A DNA stretch of 64,000 nt, from NCBI RefSeq assembly GCF_001649575.2, contig NC_051449.1, forward strand, positions 10,803,293-10,867,292. The letters are read 5' to 3'. Made by a program: the position numbers and the translations under genes. This document shows, one piece after another, positions 18,140-30,500 of this stretch. The stretch comes from Kryptolebias marmoratus (Eukaryota > Chordata > Actinopteri > Cyprinodontiformes > Rivulidae). How positions within the stretch are numbered: the first letter of the stretch is position 1; each line of letters opens with the position of its first letter. Below the pieces are notes generated by a model. That model saw nothing but the letters and a program-made list of their open reading frames with translations, was not told the DNA's origin and ran no database searches.

Positions 18140-21100
18140 TCAGCCCGGACACTCTTTGAGGTTGACTGGGCCGAACACGGCTGACGACCTGTCGAAGGAG
18201 ACCGACATGTCGTTGATCTTCATGTCCTGGATACATCCCACGAAGGACGATCGGACAGGAAGCGTCTGGTGCATCAAGGTCCCTGCAGGAGAAAAGTGCA
18301 GGTGGTCAACCAGGTGAACATTTTCCCTGCTCCAACCTATTTGATTTATATTTACAATTGATTTCAATGCTTTTTTATACAAAATAAACTATAGAAAACA
18401 TCTCCTAAAATCATGTCTGTAGATATTGTAACTAAATTTTTCATTTTAATTGAAGAACCTTCATATTTTTCGCTATTTAGCCTGCATTTTAATAAATTCT
18501 GTGTCATAATATATATTTGTTATGTTTAATTATCCTAAGTGCATAAGCTTGATTTAACCAAAATAAAAACACAACTTTTTTTTACTGATTAATACATACC
18601 AGGAATGCCACCCACATACAAAGGGTCTTTGGTCAAAGTGGAAGTGGAAGATGGTGGTCCAATCTTGTAGTTGTCCATTGTGTCCACAGATAGTTGAACA
18701 ACATTTTTCCTCTTGATTACTAGAAATCAAACAGAAAATGAGTTGTTGTAAGTATATATTGTCCTTGACAAAGATTTCACAAAGTAAACTGTACTTTTTT
18801 ACCAAAATGGTTTCAGCTGGTTATGGGTCATTTAGAATTAAATGATACAGTAGCTTTATATTTTTTAAACAACCATCATTAAAGATGCATTGTGTAGTTG
18901 AAGAAGATGGTACACTGTTTCAGAAGGGCCAAAATGTAAAGTAAACTAAACAGACTGTTGAATGTGGGTTCAAATTTGGCCAGGTCATAAATACAATCTG
19001 AAAGAACAGTGGAAAATCATCACCGCTGAGAAAAGAAATGTGTAAGGGATTGTGATTGGAGATGACATTAATGTTGTGTGGAAACATATTAAAAAGAAAA
19101 ATCAACTCCTTTCAATGTTTATTAGACAAAGTGACAGTATTTCCATGTGTACAATTAAAAAAACGCAAGGTATGGATCTAAATATCTGTGTACTGTGAAG
19201 AAAATGTCTTTCAGTGTGAGACTAAAAAGCATAAAAATGGAAGTTTGGAGGAATAAAAGGTGGTTCGCTGGTCTGATTCGATGAGATTTAATTTGTTCCA
19301 GAGAGAAAAGGTCATCAGGGTGAGAAGTGTTGCATCTATCTAATCTGTATTTGGGGTAGCTTCAGTTGGTCAGTTCTGGGATCAGTCACAATATGTGCCC
19401 CAAAAACTAAGCTCAGCGTGAAACATTTTCCAAGTTGACAGTGACAGAATTACGGGGGGCTTTAATTGTTAAAATGCAGCTCAAATTTACAAACTATCAT
19501 TTTCACTCATGAACTGGCCACCAAAAAACCAAATGTGAACCCTGTTGAGAATTTTTAGTCTGCAGGAGAAGTCTGTTTGCATCCAAGTCCCCAATCATCA
19601 GAACAACACTTTGGCTTTTACATGTAGCATATATTGAAACTAGAGAGAAAAAAACTTTGTGACAGTGTATAATCCTGTTGAACAGATGGCATTTTGTGCC
19701 ATAAATAAAGCCCAAAGTGGTCCAACAAAAAAAAAGTGTAACTTCTTTGGTTTCATTGATATGCTGCACTCTGGTGAACATGTTTAATACATCACAGTAG
19801 CATGGCAAATTGTGTTCACCTGAAATTTTATGAAAGTTTTCATCACATAAAGAAGCTTTTGGTTTCACTGACACCATAAATTCTCCTCCTCCTTGGTTCA
19901 CTCGAACCACCATCTGCAAAAGACAACATATTTATGCACTACAAAATTGCAAACTTTGTGGGCTGTGACGATCACGTCTGCTATGAGACACAAAAAAATG
20001 AGCAAGTTCTCCTAAGATTCAGACAGCTATCTACAGAAATATATTGTCACCTCTCCTCTGAGCATGTAGACGGTGAGAAAGTGGCTCATGACAAATCCGG
20101 ATGGGGTTCTGCTAGAATCACCAACATGAAGCAGGAGTCCCGACTGAGCATGTGGACGAATATTAAACAGCAGCTCCAAGGTGGAGCTCACAACAAAAGA
20201 GTCATCTGGAATACAGAAAATAAATATCAGCATCGTTAACACTAACGCAGTTTAGGGCATGAAAAGTTAAAGGAAAAAAATAATCATTTTAAAACACACC
20301 GCACCAATAAGGGGCATTACTTTACAAAAATGTATCTAAAACCTAAACAATCTAGTACTTATAGAGGAGAAAAACCCAAAACTAAACATGAGTTTTCCTT
20401 TATTATTAGAATAAAACAGATTTTTAATCCAGAGAGAGCTTAATAAAATGCAGAGCAGATCAGCTGAAGATGTAGAAAGATCAAATTTACATTTCTATGT
20501 AATTGTATAATTTGGAAAATGAAAACCTTAATTTTTGTATTAATTTTTGCATGTTTCTTACTCTTTTTTTATTAGTATGCTCACTGGTATTTAAAAACTC
20601 ACAGTCTTATTACATTCTCACTGTGATTCACTCACTGATAACGACGTGTGCCCCATCTCCTGAGAAATACGCCCCTCGTTGTGTTTGTCCCTCAAAGCAG
20701 GGGCCTGCACCAAAGTTTGCAGTTGGGTTCGACATTTGGGCTCCATTCATTTTAAACTTGCGAATGCAGCCGGACACACCCTGCTTTGGAAGGGTCTTCA
20801 GCTGAAAGTACAAAACAAATACTTGATGAAAACAAAAATTATAATAAACCTAGAGTATTTCTTCAAGTAAATTGTTTTTCTTGCCTTTAACTCTTTGTGA
20901 AAGGATGCTGGGACACCGCCCAGATACACAGGTGACATGAACTGCTGCATTGATTTCAACTCGGCACTTGTCAGCTGACCATCCTGAGCTTTGAGCCCGT
21001 CCACCACCAATCGGAATTTCTTCTTTTCCAAGCTAAAGATGATCTACAGACAAAACAATTATCATATAAATGAAATAATTAACTGCCTTCTGAGCAATGA

Positions 21101-21577
21101 GCTGAGTAAGTACAGAAGTTTAATGTTTGCTGTTGATATATATATATGTGGTTGGGATCCACACATCCACTGACCGAGTGCCATTTTCCATCATTGTATT
21201 TCTCTCGGTTGAAGATCTCCTTCTGTTTGGCCACAGACAGCCTGATCCGGCCCTTAGACATGTATAAGGCGAGGTGAGATTGCCCTCCTCTGGTTGCAGC
21301 AAAGAACAACAGGCCTTCAGGAGACCGAGTCCTGACATCCAGAGAGAAGTGGGGCCTGGAGAGCAAGAAGGGGGGGAACATCATCCTCCGAACTCAGCAC
21401 TCTGTATTCACAAATGCCTCGGTGTCGGAACCTGGCCTCTCACCTGGGCTGCAGCACCTGCAGAGGAAGGCTGTAGCTCAGGCTGCTAAAGGGCCCCCCC
21501 ACGCGATAGGCATGCTGCGTTTGGGCTGGCAACTCACAAGATGAAATGCTCTCATTTGTTACTTGAATCACATCCAC
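18140..21577 (-). other. lama3: lama3 exons for LG3-LG4 linker, LG4 and LG5
   Basis: Exons 21444-21577, 21175-21355, 20885-21043, 20636-20801, 20051-20205, 19820-19913, 18600-18719 and 18140-18282 (stop 18140-18142). Motifs are [48 protein letters not shown] (LG4) and YVGGIPG...GCIQDM/KECPG (LG5). The linker has SISSCELP, matching the human linker cysteine. In mammals LG4-5 is removed by proteolysis from mature laminin-332. The intron after 20885-21043 starts with GC (AAG|GCAAGA). Confidence 0.94.
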
Positions 21578-24500
21578 CTGGAGCAGCACAAAGACAAACA
21601 ACAGAAGCATTTTAGTACAAGTTGGAGCATGAATCCCCTTCAGCTCACAGCTCTAATATGACTCTGGATGGCTTCCAATCTGCGGGTGACGGGGACTGTA
21701 CATTTGTTAGCTGGAAAAGTCAAACAATCTTGTTTCCCCTGCATATGTGACCACAACAATGCTTTTAGCGAACCATTAATAAGTTATTAAAGGCTGCCTT
21801 AGGCTTTCTAAGTGTCCGTATTCTTGGAAGTATTCCTTATCCATTACACATCCTTACCATTTATTCAAAATTTGAGTTTCCCAACCCTAAAGTTAATATT
21901 ATAGCTGCGTGTTTGCCTCTAGTGTAATCAGTATACAGTCATGAAAAGATGGAGAAACCAGAGCATTTAAATTGCTGCAGAACTACAGCTAAATTATTGT
22001 AACGTGATTTAAACCAAGCTAATAATCATCAGACCAAGCATAAATTGTGGCAAATTGCATTTTTGTCAGATGAATAATCGCCTCTAACTGGTTTTCATTC
22101 ATTCTTGCTGACTGTTTGTATTTCATGTGATTAAAATCAAACTGAGCAATAGTTAATGACATGAGATTTAATCATTCACACATCTTTCTATTAAAGTTAC
22201 TAATTAGAGTCACAGCTGCATGAGAAATCAATAAATTTGGATGCCATATTTTGTTCTGTTTGATTTCATGTAGTTGAGGATTTGTGCTTGTTTCACTGCT
22301 TGTGATTTGAGTGGATTTTAGTTTGTTGTGCGCTCAGGAGCAAATTTTCTTGCAACATGTTTCTGAAAATGGCTCCTGAGGCCTTATTGTGTTAAAAATA
22401 TCAACACTGATGCAAGCCCATGTACAAAAGAGGTTCTTTTTACACATTAGGAGAGATATTTTGCTTTATAAGTCAATATAAACCCTCATGGTTTGAAATG
22501 CATTTCAGAAGACATCGTTCCACTGATGTGAATTTCTGTTTCCTCTTTTGGGTCGACCTCTTGTGTCAACTTTTTGTTCTTACCTACATGAACTCATGCA
22601 GCAGCTGGGAATTTATTATTCATATTATTCATCTGTTGTCAAAGATTGATGAAGTATTTATCCTGTAGCTCCAAAACACATTTATAATGATGATGATGAT
22701 GATGAGCATGCGAGAGCCAGTGTGATTAGAACAATCAGTGCTGTATTCATGGAGTTAAAGCAGATAAATATCTTTGAAATAAAATTTCAAAGACGACTGA
22801 TTTTAAAACTTTACAAGTTTCCACCTCAAGGCTGAGCTTAGGTGAAAAATTCTCTTCTTCAGCTCAAGGTTGCTTTGTGGCTTCATGGTTTATTCCTACG
22901 TAGGCCAGAGTTTCTCAACTTAAATAAATCAAACCTAATTTAGTTTCTGCTTTTGTGTTGCTTGTAAAGTCATACTCGAAGCCACGAGTCATAATTGGCC
23001 AACAACACTTTCCATTTAAATATTTAATTTAATAAAAGCCTGAGTTTATCACTTAAAGGAACCTTTATAACCTCAAACATCAAATTCAAAAGCCTAATCT
23101 TCACGAGTAATCAATAAGATGTAGATCTGAGTGTTTTACTGAATAATTGATTAAAAAAGTGAAATCAGCAGCTTGAGAATTATGATCAAAAGTTTCTATA
23201 ATTTAATTTTCCGACATGATTATATAAATCCACCAGGTGTGATTAGTGAGTTAGCAGGAATGTGCTTGTGAATGACTGTTAGAGAATTACACAGAAGAAA
23301 GAGAAGAGACATGGAATCATTTCAGGGTTATTATTGACAAGTTTGTCATCGTTGACTTTAAATAGAGAAGAAATATGATTGAATACAATACAGTCTCTTA
23401 TTCGATACGAGCACTGAAGCATTCATGCAAGTATTGTTTTTATTAGAGTACACTGCAAATAAATGAGCTTGTGCACAAGCTGAAAAGATCGCTCAGGTTT
23501 CAAGTCATTGTTAGATTCTTGTCCTCATCGGCGGGTCTAAGGGACTCCTCCTTCTTCATCTCTGGAAATGAGGCAGCAAAGTTTAATGTAAACACATACA
23601 AGTTAGCAAAATAAAAACAGACAAACTAAGATGGATATGACTTACTTTTAGTGACAGGAATCTACAAATCTTTATTAAGCCACAAGTTAATAATGTTTGT
23701 TGATGTTTTATTAGGAATTATTGAGGCTTCCTCTGATTGGTTGAAACATTGATTTAAGAAAAGAACAATACAATCTGCTGATTTTCTTCAGTTTTAAGAG
23801 CAAAAATCCTTTCTGATCTGGATTACAAGCATGAGTGTGAGATCCTCACCTTTCTGGAGGCACGGTCCAGCATCAGTTGGGCAGGACTGAAGGGCGTGTA
23901 AACGTCCAACTGGACGTCTCCAAAAACCTCAAAGGTGCTGAAGTCCTCAGCCTTGTTTCGGTTTTCTTCCCTGCGATCACATCGTATGTGTTGTGAATTA
24001 CTCAGCTGCAACTACATAAATTTTCAGCAAAATATTCGTAAAACTGACTGAATCATAGTCGTTTTTGTGTTGGCTAAGGTTAGTTTGTTGTGGTGGCCAT
24101 CTTGAATTGGGTTAGCTTCAAAAGTTAATCACTGGCAGAGGTCCATCCAATGATTATTTCCTTAAAATTGTATTAAACATTGTCCAGTGGTTCCATAAGA
24201 CACTGCTAATAAACAGATAGTTGAATTCAAATAGGTAATGCCAATGTTACCACAGGCTCTGATCAGGATATATGTTGGGGATGACTCTCAGCTCCTATAA
24301 CCCCAAATTTTAGGTCAATATCTTTAAAAACGACTAAGTTGTAGCCATTTTTGTGTTTTTAAACGAAATTGGCTGTGGCAGCCATCTTCAATCAAGCTGA
24401 CTCCAAAATTCTGCGACTCATGAGACATTTTGGTAACACACAAGCACGGGCAAAAGCATTCTCACCTAATGCCAAAAGTGTGAAAAATAAATGTGAAAAA

Positions 24501-27500
24501 GGACAGAAAAAAAATTACCGTCGAGTGTAGAAGTTGGAAATGCAGCCTTTGAACTTCCTATTTCCAAGCACCACTTGGCCTCCTGTCTCGGTGAAGGTCC
24601 CGGCGCCACTCTGTTCCTTCCCATAATCAGCATTGTCGACACGCAGCACAGTCCTGAAAGAAATCACTAGAGCTGTAGTTTAAATCAATTCTAAAATCTG
24701 TGTTATGCTTTTGTTTTTTTGTTTCAGCTAGTGGGCAACAAGTGTCACACAGAAAATATTTTACAAGCTTTACGTCTGTTTGAGGAGTCAGTGCAAAATT
24801 ACAAAATCAAAACCCTCTTATCTGTATAGTTGTAATTAAACCGGCCGACACGCATTAGGAATGGTTGCATTAAAAGCTGCTTCTTCTTTTATACCTTCCT
24901 GCTCTTCTGGTGGCAGTCAAGTAATGCCACTGCCCATCGTGGTACTGTTTTTCAGATTTCCACCTCTTGCCACCAAGTTGCAGAATCACATAGCCGTTTT
25001 CTAACGCGAGAATAATCTCATTTGTCTAGAAAAAAAAAAAGGGGGGTGTTGAATCTTGATTAAGTTTTTGCTGTCTTGATAAAACAATAAGTTGCAAGAT
25101 CAGGAGAAGGAATTAACATAATGACTGACCGGGGACTTGTCCTGCAAAATAAGGCTCTGATTCTGGGTGCTCTTGAATCCGAGGGACACGGTGATGTCGT
25201 TGTCCAGAGTGAAGCCTGCGAGGTCAGCAGACAGGGAGCTGTCCCAGCTAAACTGTGCTTGGCGTGCAATCTAAGCAGAAAGGACATCAGATCATCAGCT
25301 GAAACATAAACCTGGCTGTGAGTAGGGCAGTGAGGTAAGTATTTGCTCGTACCAGTGAGTCTGTTGGACAACCTCTACTGATGCCCAGTGGTTCATCAAT
25401 AAGCGTACTTAAGTCTTGGAATTTGAAATTCTTCAAGCATCCCTTGTATGGTCGAATAGTGAGGTTAAACCTGTAAAAGGAGCAAAAAAAATTAGGTTAT
25501 TCTTGAGGAAGCAGGAAGAAATGTGATCTTACAATCAAAGGGGTTATTACGACCACATACCTGTCCCTCAGCTCCTGTGGTATACCACCAACATAGAGTT
25601 CGTTAAATATTTTGAAATCGTACGCAGGTTTGTTGCCCTTTTCAGATAAAGAGCCCACAGAGATTCTGACAAGTCCCACAGTTGTTAGGATGAGTTGTAT
25701 ATCCGTCCAGTCATTTGTCTAAAAAGTGCAGCAAGATACAGGTGAATGAGTCGCTTCTGAAGGAAACGCCCAAGTAATGTAACTTAAACATTGAAAAGTT
25801 ACTTACTGGAAATATTCTTTTTGAAACTGGTAATATGACCGGAGACTCTGCAAACTTATTACCACGTACAACTAAGGTACCACCTTCCACCGTCAAAATT
25901 ACGTAATTGTCCTGCATCACAGAGGAGAGATTTTTTTTAAACCCAGTTTTTAAAAACAGCTTCTACAATTGTAGTTGAAGTAATTATAATGTTCATTTAT
26001 TTTTTTAGATATATGAAAAATATTTACCCCCCCTCCAATAAAAGCGAGCATGCCATCTGGTAAACGAGTTAAGACACTCATGGAGATCTTTACATAAGTC
26101 CTTTTTATTTCATCCATCAGCACTTTTCCAAATCCAGTGCCGTCATATAGGTCCGAATCAACTGGAGGCAGATATCTGGATAGAATCAAGAATCAATAAT
26201 GTTTAGTCATTGGGTGAACAAGAGTTAAAAACGTACAGAAACACAGTGTTTAAGTACTAATCGTACCTTTTGCAGATAGTCTCCAAATTGACATTTTCCT
26301 CTGTTTTGAAGTTGTAAAGACTCAAAACCTTGTCGTTAAAAGAAGAGAACTCAATGCAGCCCTTGTATTTTGAGTAGTTCATAGAAGATGGTGGCTGAGG
26401 AGAAGCAAAAACGGAGCAAGGTATTAAAGATGCAATGTTTATTAACAGTGAATAAATACTGGAGTGTCTGCTCGTGCTTCTCACAGTGAAGTTGGCAGGG
26501 TAGCCTCCAACGTAAAAAACAATGTCACTGGGACTGACGTCCAGGAGATCCTTGCCTTCCTGTCCTTGTACGAAGTTCATCAGTGGATCTTTAGGGTTGC
26601 GCGAGCTTACTTCTTTGGTCAGGACTATCTCTGCATCTTGGTAAATTCTAAATCATATAATGAAAAAAAAGTCACCACAACTCCTTCCTTGTTCCATTTA
26701 CAGAGCTAAGTCAAAGTAGACAAGGATGGTGAGTAATTCAAGCAGCTGGTTTACCTGCGTAGGTCCACTTTGTCAAACATGGCTGGCTCAGAATCCGATC
26801 TTGAAATGTAGTCCGATTTTATCTCATATTCAACTCCGTTGAGCTTGTAGACACCATACAAAACATCGTTCCTCAGAACCAAACCTATGTAATTCTTCGA
26901 GGACTGCAACACAAAGTCCGTCAGTGCCAAAATCCATATCTCAATGTCCAAACTGTAACATGCAATTTTGATTCACTCACGTCTCTGTTGCCAAGGTACA
27001 ACACGAACTGGCCTGGTGGTAGCTGTCTGCGTCTGCGGGCGCCGTCCCCCCTGCCTTTGGGCCTCTGCAGCAGCAGAGACATAGCCGTGTACGCTCGCAG
27101 ATCGTCCAGGTTCTTCGGTGGATGCAGCTCCACGTGACTGTTCCCGTTGAACTTCATCGGGACCGCAATCTGGAGACGCAACGCGGACAAATAAGGAAAG
27201 CTGTTCCAGGCGCCACGTGCGTGTCTACACGGCTGCATTTAGAGAGCTGGACCTCACCTTGTTGGCTGCATCCCTGGCATGTGCAATGAGCTCCTTGAGC
27301 GTCCTGATGCTCTCAGATATGTTGTTAATGGGTGAGAACTGTGAGTTCAGGTTTTCCACCGCTGAGATCTTGTCATTCAGAGTCGGGATTGTTTTCCACA
27401 AATTCTTCACTGGATTTAAAAGACAAAGCAGGGGGAAGAAAAGATTATAATGTATAAAAGATGCCATTTGTTTTTGCTTTTAACTAATACAAAATACATG

Positions 27501-30500
27501 CTACGGAGAAAAGAAGAACAGAAGAGAATGCATCTTTTTAAAGCCTCACCTGACTGGTCCACATCTTTCAGGACATTGTTGAGGTTAGTGTCCACAGGAG
27601 AGATATTGATCTTATCAAGCTCCGTTTTGATAGAATTGAGTTTGTCCATAGTGTTGGTGGCTGAATTATTGGCAGAGGCTGCTTTCCTCTTTGCCTCTTC
27701 AATCATATTTTCAATGTCATCTAACAGGCACAACAAAAACAAAAATGCAATAAAATGTACAGAATAGACATGAATGGATTTCACAGACAGAATTAGTATA
27801 AACTTTAATTCTATAATTGTTTGACTTGCTCCAACGTACCTGCGTTGACGTCATTTAATTGGTTCTGAGCATCAAGGAGGCTTTTCTCGAGAGCTGTCTT
27901 CTTGTTCTCAGCTTCGCTCAGGCGCTTCTTCAGGTCAGTGAGGTCACCGGTTGTATCTGTAACAGAAAAAAAACAAGACTCAGCAAGTAAGCTTTAAAGA
28001 ATAACTTAACAACAAGGGTTTAAAAGTGCGTCTGCATACCCTGAAGGTCTTTTTGTGCCTCCTCTGCACTCTTCAGGAGGTCGTCACCGTTCTCTTTCAG
28101 CTCCTTTGCTTTTTTTGTGAGGTTCTGTTTTTTTACAGTCTAAGGGAAGAAAAAAAAAAGAACTTGCTGAAGTGAGATCACACCAAGAATAGGTTTGCAT
28201 AGTTCACATATAAGTTATTTAGTCTGCAGCTTACATTCAGAGCAGCGTCTGCAGCATCTCTGGCCTCGTTAGCAGCTGCCTCTGCAGCATTAATGGCATC
28301 TAGGATGTTCTTGTAAGCCTGAATGGCATCTTTCGCGTCACGCACCTCAGAACGTCCACTTGCATTTTTCACAGCACTGTCACACAAGACAACATGGGAC
28401 AGAGATATGTAAAAAAAGTGAATTTTTGTTAGATTAACATTAAAAAATAATCCAAATAGAATGCTTTTTGCAAATAATATGAATGACTCGACTGAGCCCA
28501 GAAATCATCTATAAGATGGTAAAACTTAAAAATTAGTTATTAAAAATATGTCTTCATAATATGAACAATAAACCTACTCCTCAAGCTCTTTGGCTAGCTT
28601 GGTTAGGTTTTTTGCATGTTCCTCTGCAGCCTCCACAATGTCTGTTTTGGCTGCTGCCTCGGTGATGTCTTTCACTTTTTCGGTCAAATCATTCTTGGCA
28701 CCATCCAGCTGTGCAGCCAGCTGTTCGTAGTCCTACATCAAAGAAAGAAGACGGGTGAACAGCTGCCAGTAATCCGGAGCACGTCGAAATGTCACTGACC
28801 TTACATCAGAGCACAACAAGCGAAAACACTCATCGTAATCACAGCGGTTGGGACGCTAAAACTAGACATCTAACCGGCTATGTGATGATTATTAGTCAAC
28901 AAGAGAATGCCTGTGCCTTTTTTTGAGAATCAGTAAATGACACGATCTGCAAGAGTAGAATACAAAAAGTTTGTAAAATGTACCGTTTTACTGTCCGAGA
29001 GCATTTTCACCAAATCCTCCGTCTTCTGCAGTTCATCCTCTGCCATGGCCATCTGGTCCTCTACAGTTTTCCGCTCTGTTTCTAAGACGTTCATGCGTTT
29101 CTGTCGGGATCATGTAAATCAATTTAACTTGAGGGTTTCTTTTTACAGACTGGTGTGTTTGTTGTTCAAGGACACACAGCCTGTGAGGTATTTCAATTAA
29201 CATGTCTCATAAAATGTATCCGGGCAAGATTTAAAAAAAAAAAAAAAAAAAGGCTTCATGCTGATTGTTGGAGTTTTCTTACCTGCAGGTTTTCCAGTGT
29301 CTTGGCATTGAGACCGTTCTGGACATTGGCTTGTTTCACCAAGTCCCTCGCCTCCTTCAAAGCCTCTTCCAGTTCCTCCAGCTTGCCACCATAATCCTTC
29401 AGAAGGGTCCGGATCTTGTCTGCTGCTGCCTCGTTTTGGTCGCACAGATCACTCATGTTGTTCTTGACATAATCTAGCACTAAAGAGGAGAGACGATAAG
29501 GTGTGAACCTTCCAAACTAGATCACTGCAATCATTCTGGACCCAAGTAAGAATAGTCTCTGCATTCAGCAGAGACTAATGGGGATCCTTAAATAAACAAA
29601 TAAACAGATTTTGCTCTCTGAAAGATTTAACGAGGGCTCAGTGTAAGACTGAGCTAAATGTCTTACGTTTCTTCGCTTCGTCTCTTTCTGTTTCGGCAGC
29701 TGTCTTCTGAGAGGTAAAGTTTCTGTTCTGCATCTCCGTCACCATGCGCTGAGCTTCATTCAGCATATTAGTCAAGCTTTCATTGGGGAATGCATCTCCT
29801 CTACCGTCTTGATTCCTCAGCTGCTCCAGTAAATCTAAAAGCACACGATAAGACGTACTTAATCGGGCAAATATCTGATAAAGTTGAGAACAGACAGCAA
29901 ATAAAGAGAGGAAGTTGACACTGAATTTATGTTTCTCTTTACCTATTATTTTCTTCAGTATGTTTTCAATCTCTGATTCCAGATTCATTGCCCTCTTGTG
30001 GGTTTTCTCAACATTTGCCACTGCCTTGTCAGCTTCAGCAGCCCTCTCATCAGCCTAAAGAAAAGCCCATACCAAAATTGCACATATAATTGTATCGTTC
30101 TACCTGTTATTATATACTGACGCCTTAATAAGTATAATGCATTATTTTGAAGTTTACCTTGTCCTGGAGAGAGTCAATTTTATCTGCGAGGTTGGCCATG
30201 TCCTTTTTCAGCTGGTCCACTTTAATAATTTTGTTGCTGATGGTGGAGCTGAATGTGTTGACAAGAGTCTGCAATGTTGACAAAAGCAGAAATGTAAAGA
30301 CGGATGTTTGTTTTGCACCTGAACCTAAAACCTTATTAAGATGTTACCTTGGTGTCTGACAAGGCCTTCTCCAGCTTCTCCAGTCTGTCCTTAAAGGTGG
30401 CACTGGCAGAAACGTTGTCCAGCTGATTCTTGATCGCTTCCAGCTCATCGTCAAGCTTTTCCAAGTCACGCAGTAAAGTCAGAGCACAATTATCACATTC

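Larger units (their letters stand above)
27258..30499 (-). other. lama3: lama3 exons for coiled-coil domains II/I
   Basis: Exons 30348-30499, 30158-30268, 29943-30054, 29667-29834, 29283-29479, 28984-29100, 28578-28732, 28235-28376, 28040-28139, 27840-27956, 27550-27720 and 27258-27409. The sequence is long, charged heptad repeats that assemble with the beta and gamma chains. The paired cysteines at the start ([13 protein letters not shown]) match the inter-chain disulfide site of laminin trimers. An RGD occurs in exon 29667-29834 ([12 protein letters not shown]), where human has no RGD as I recall it. Confidence 0.93.

Noticed and set aside
19503..19819. Continuation of the open frame past exon 19820-19913
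   Set aside because: It is intron read-through after a good GTGAAC donor. The next LG5 segment is at 18600-18719.
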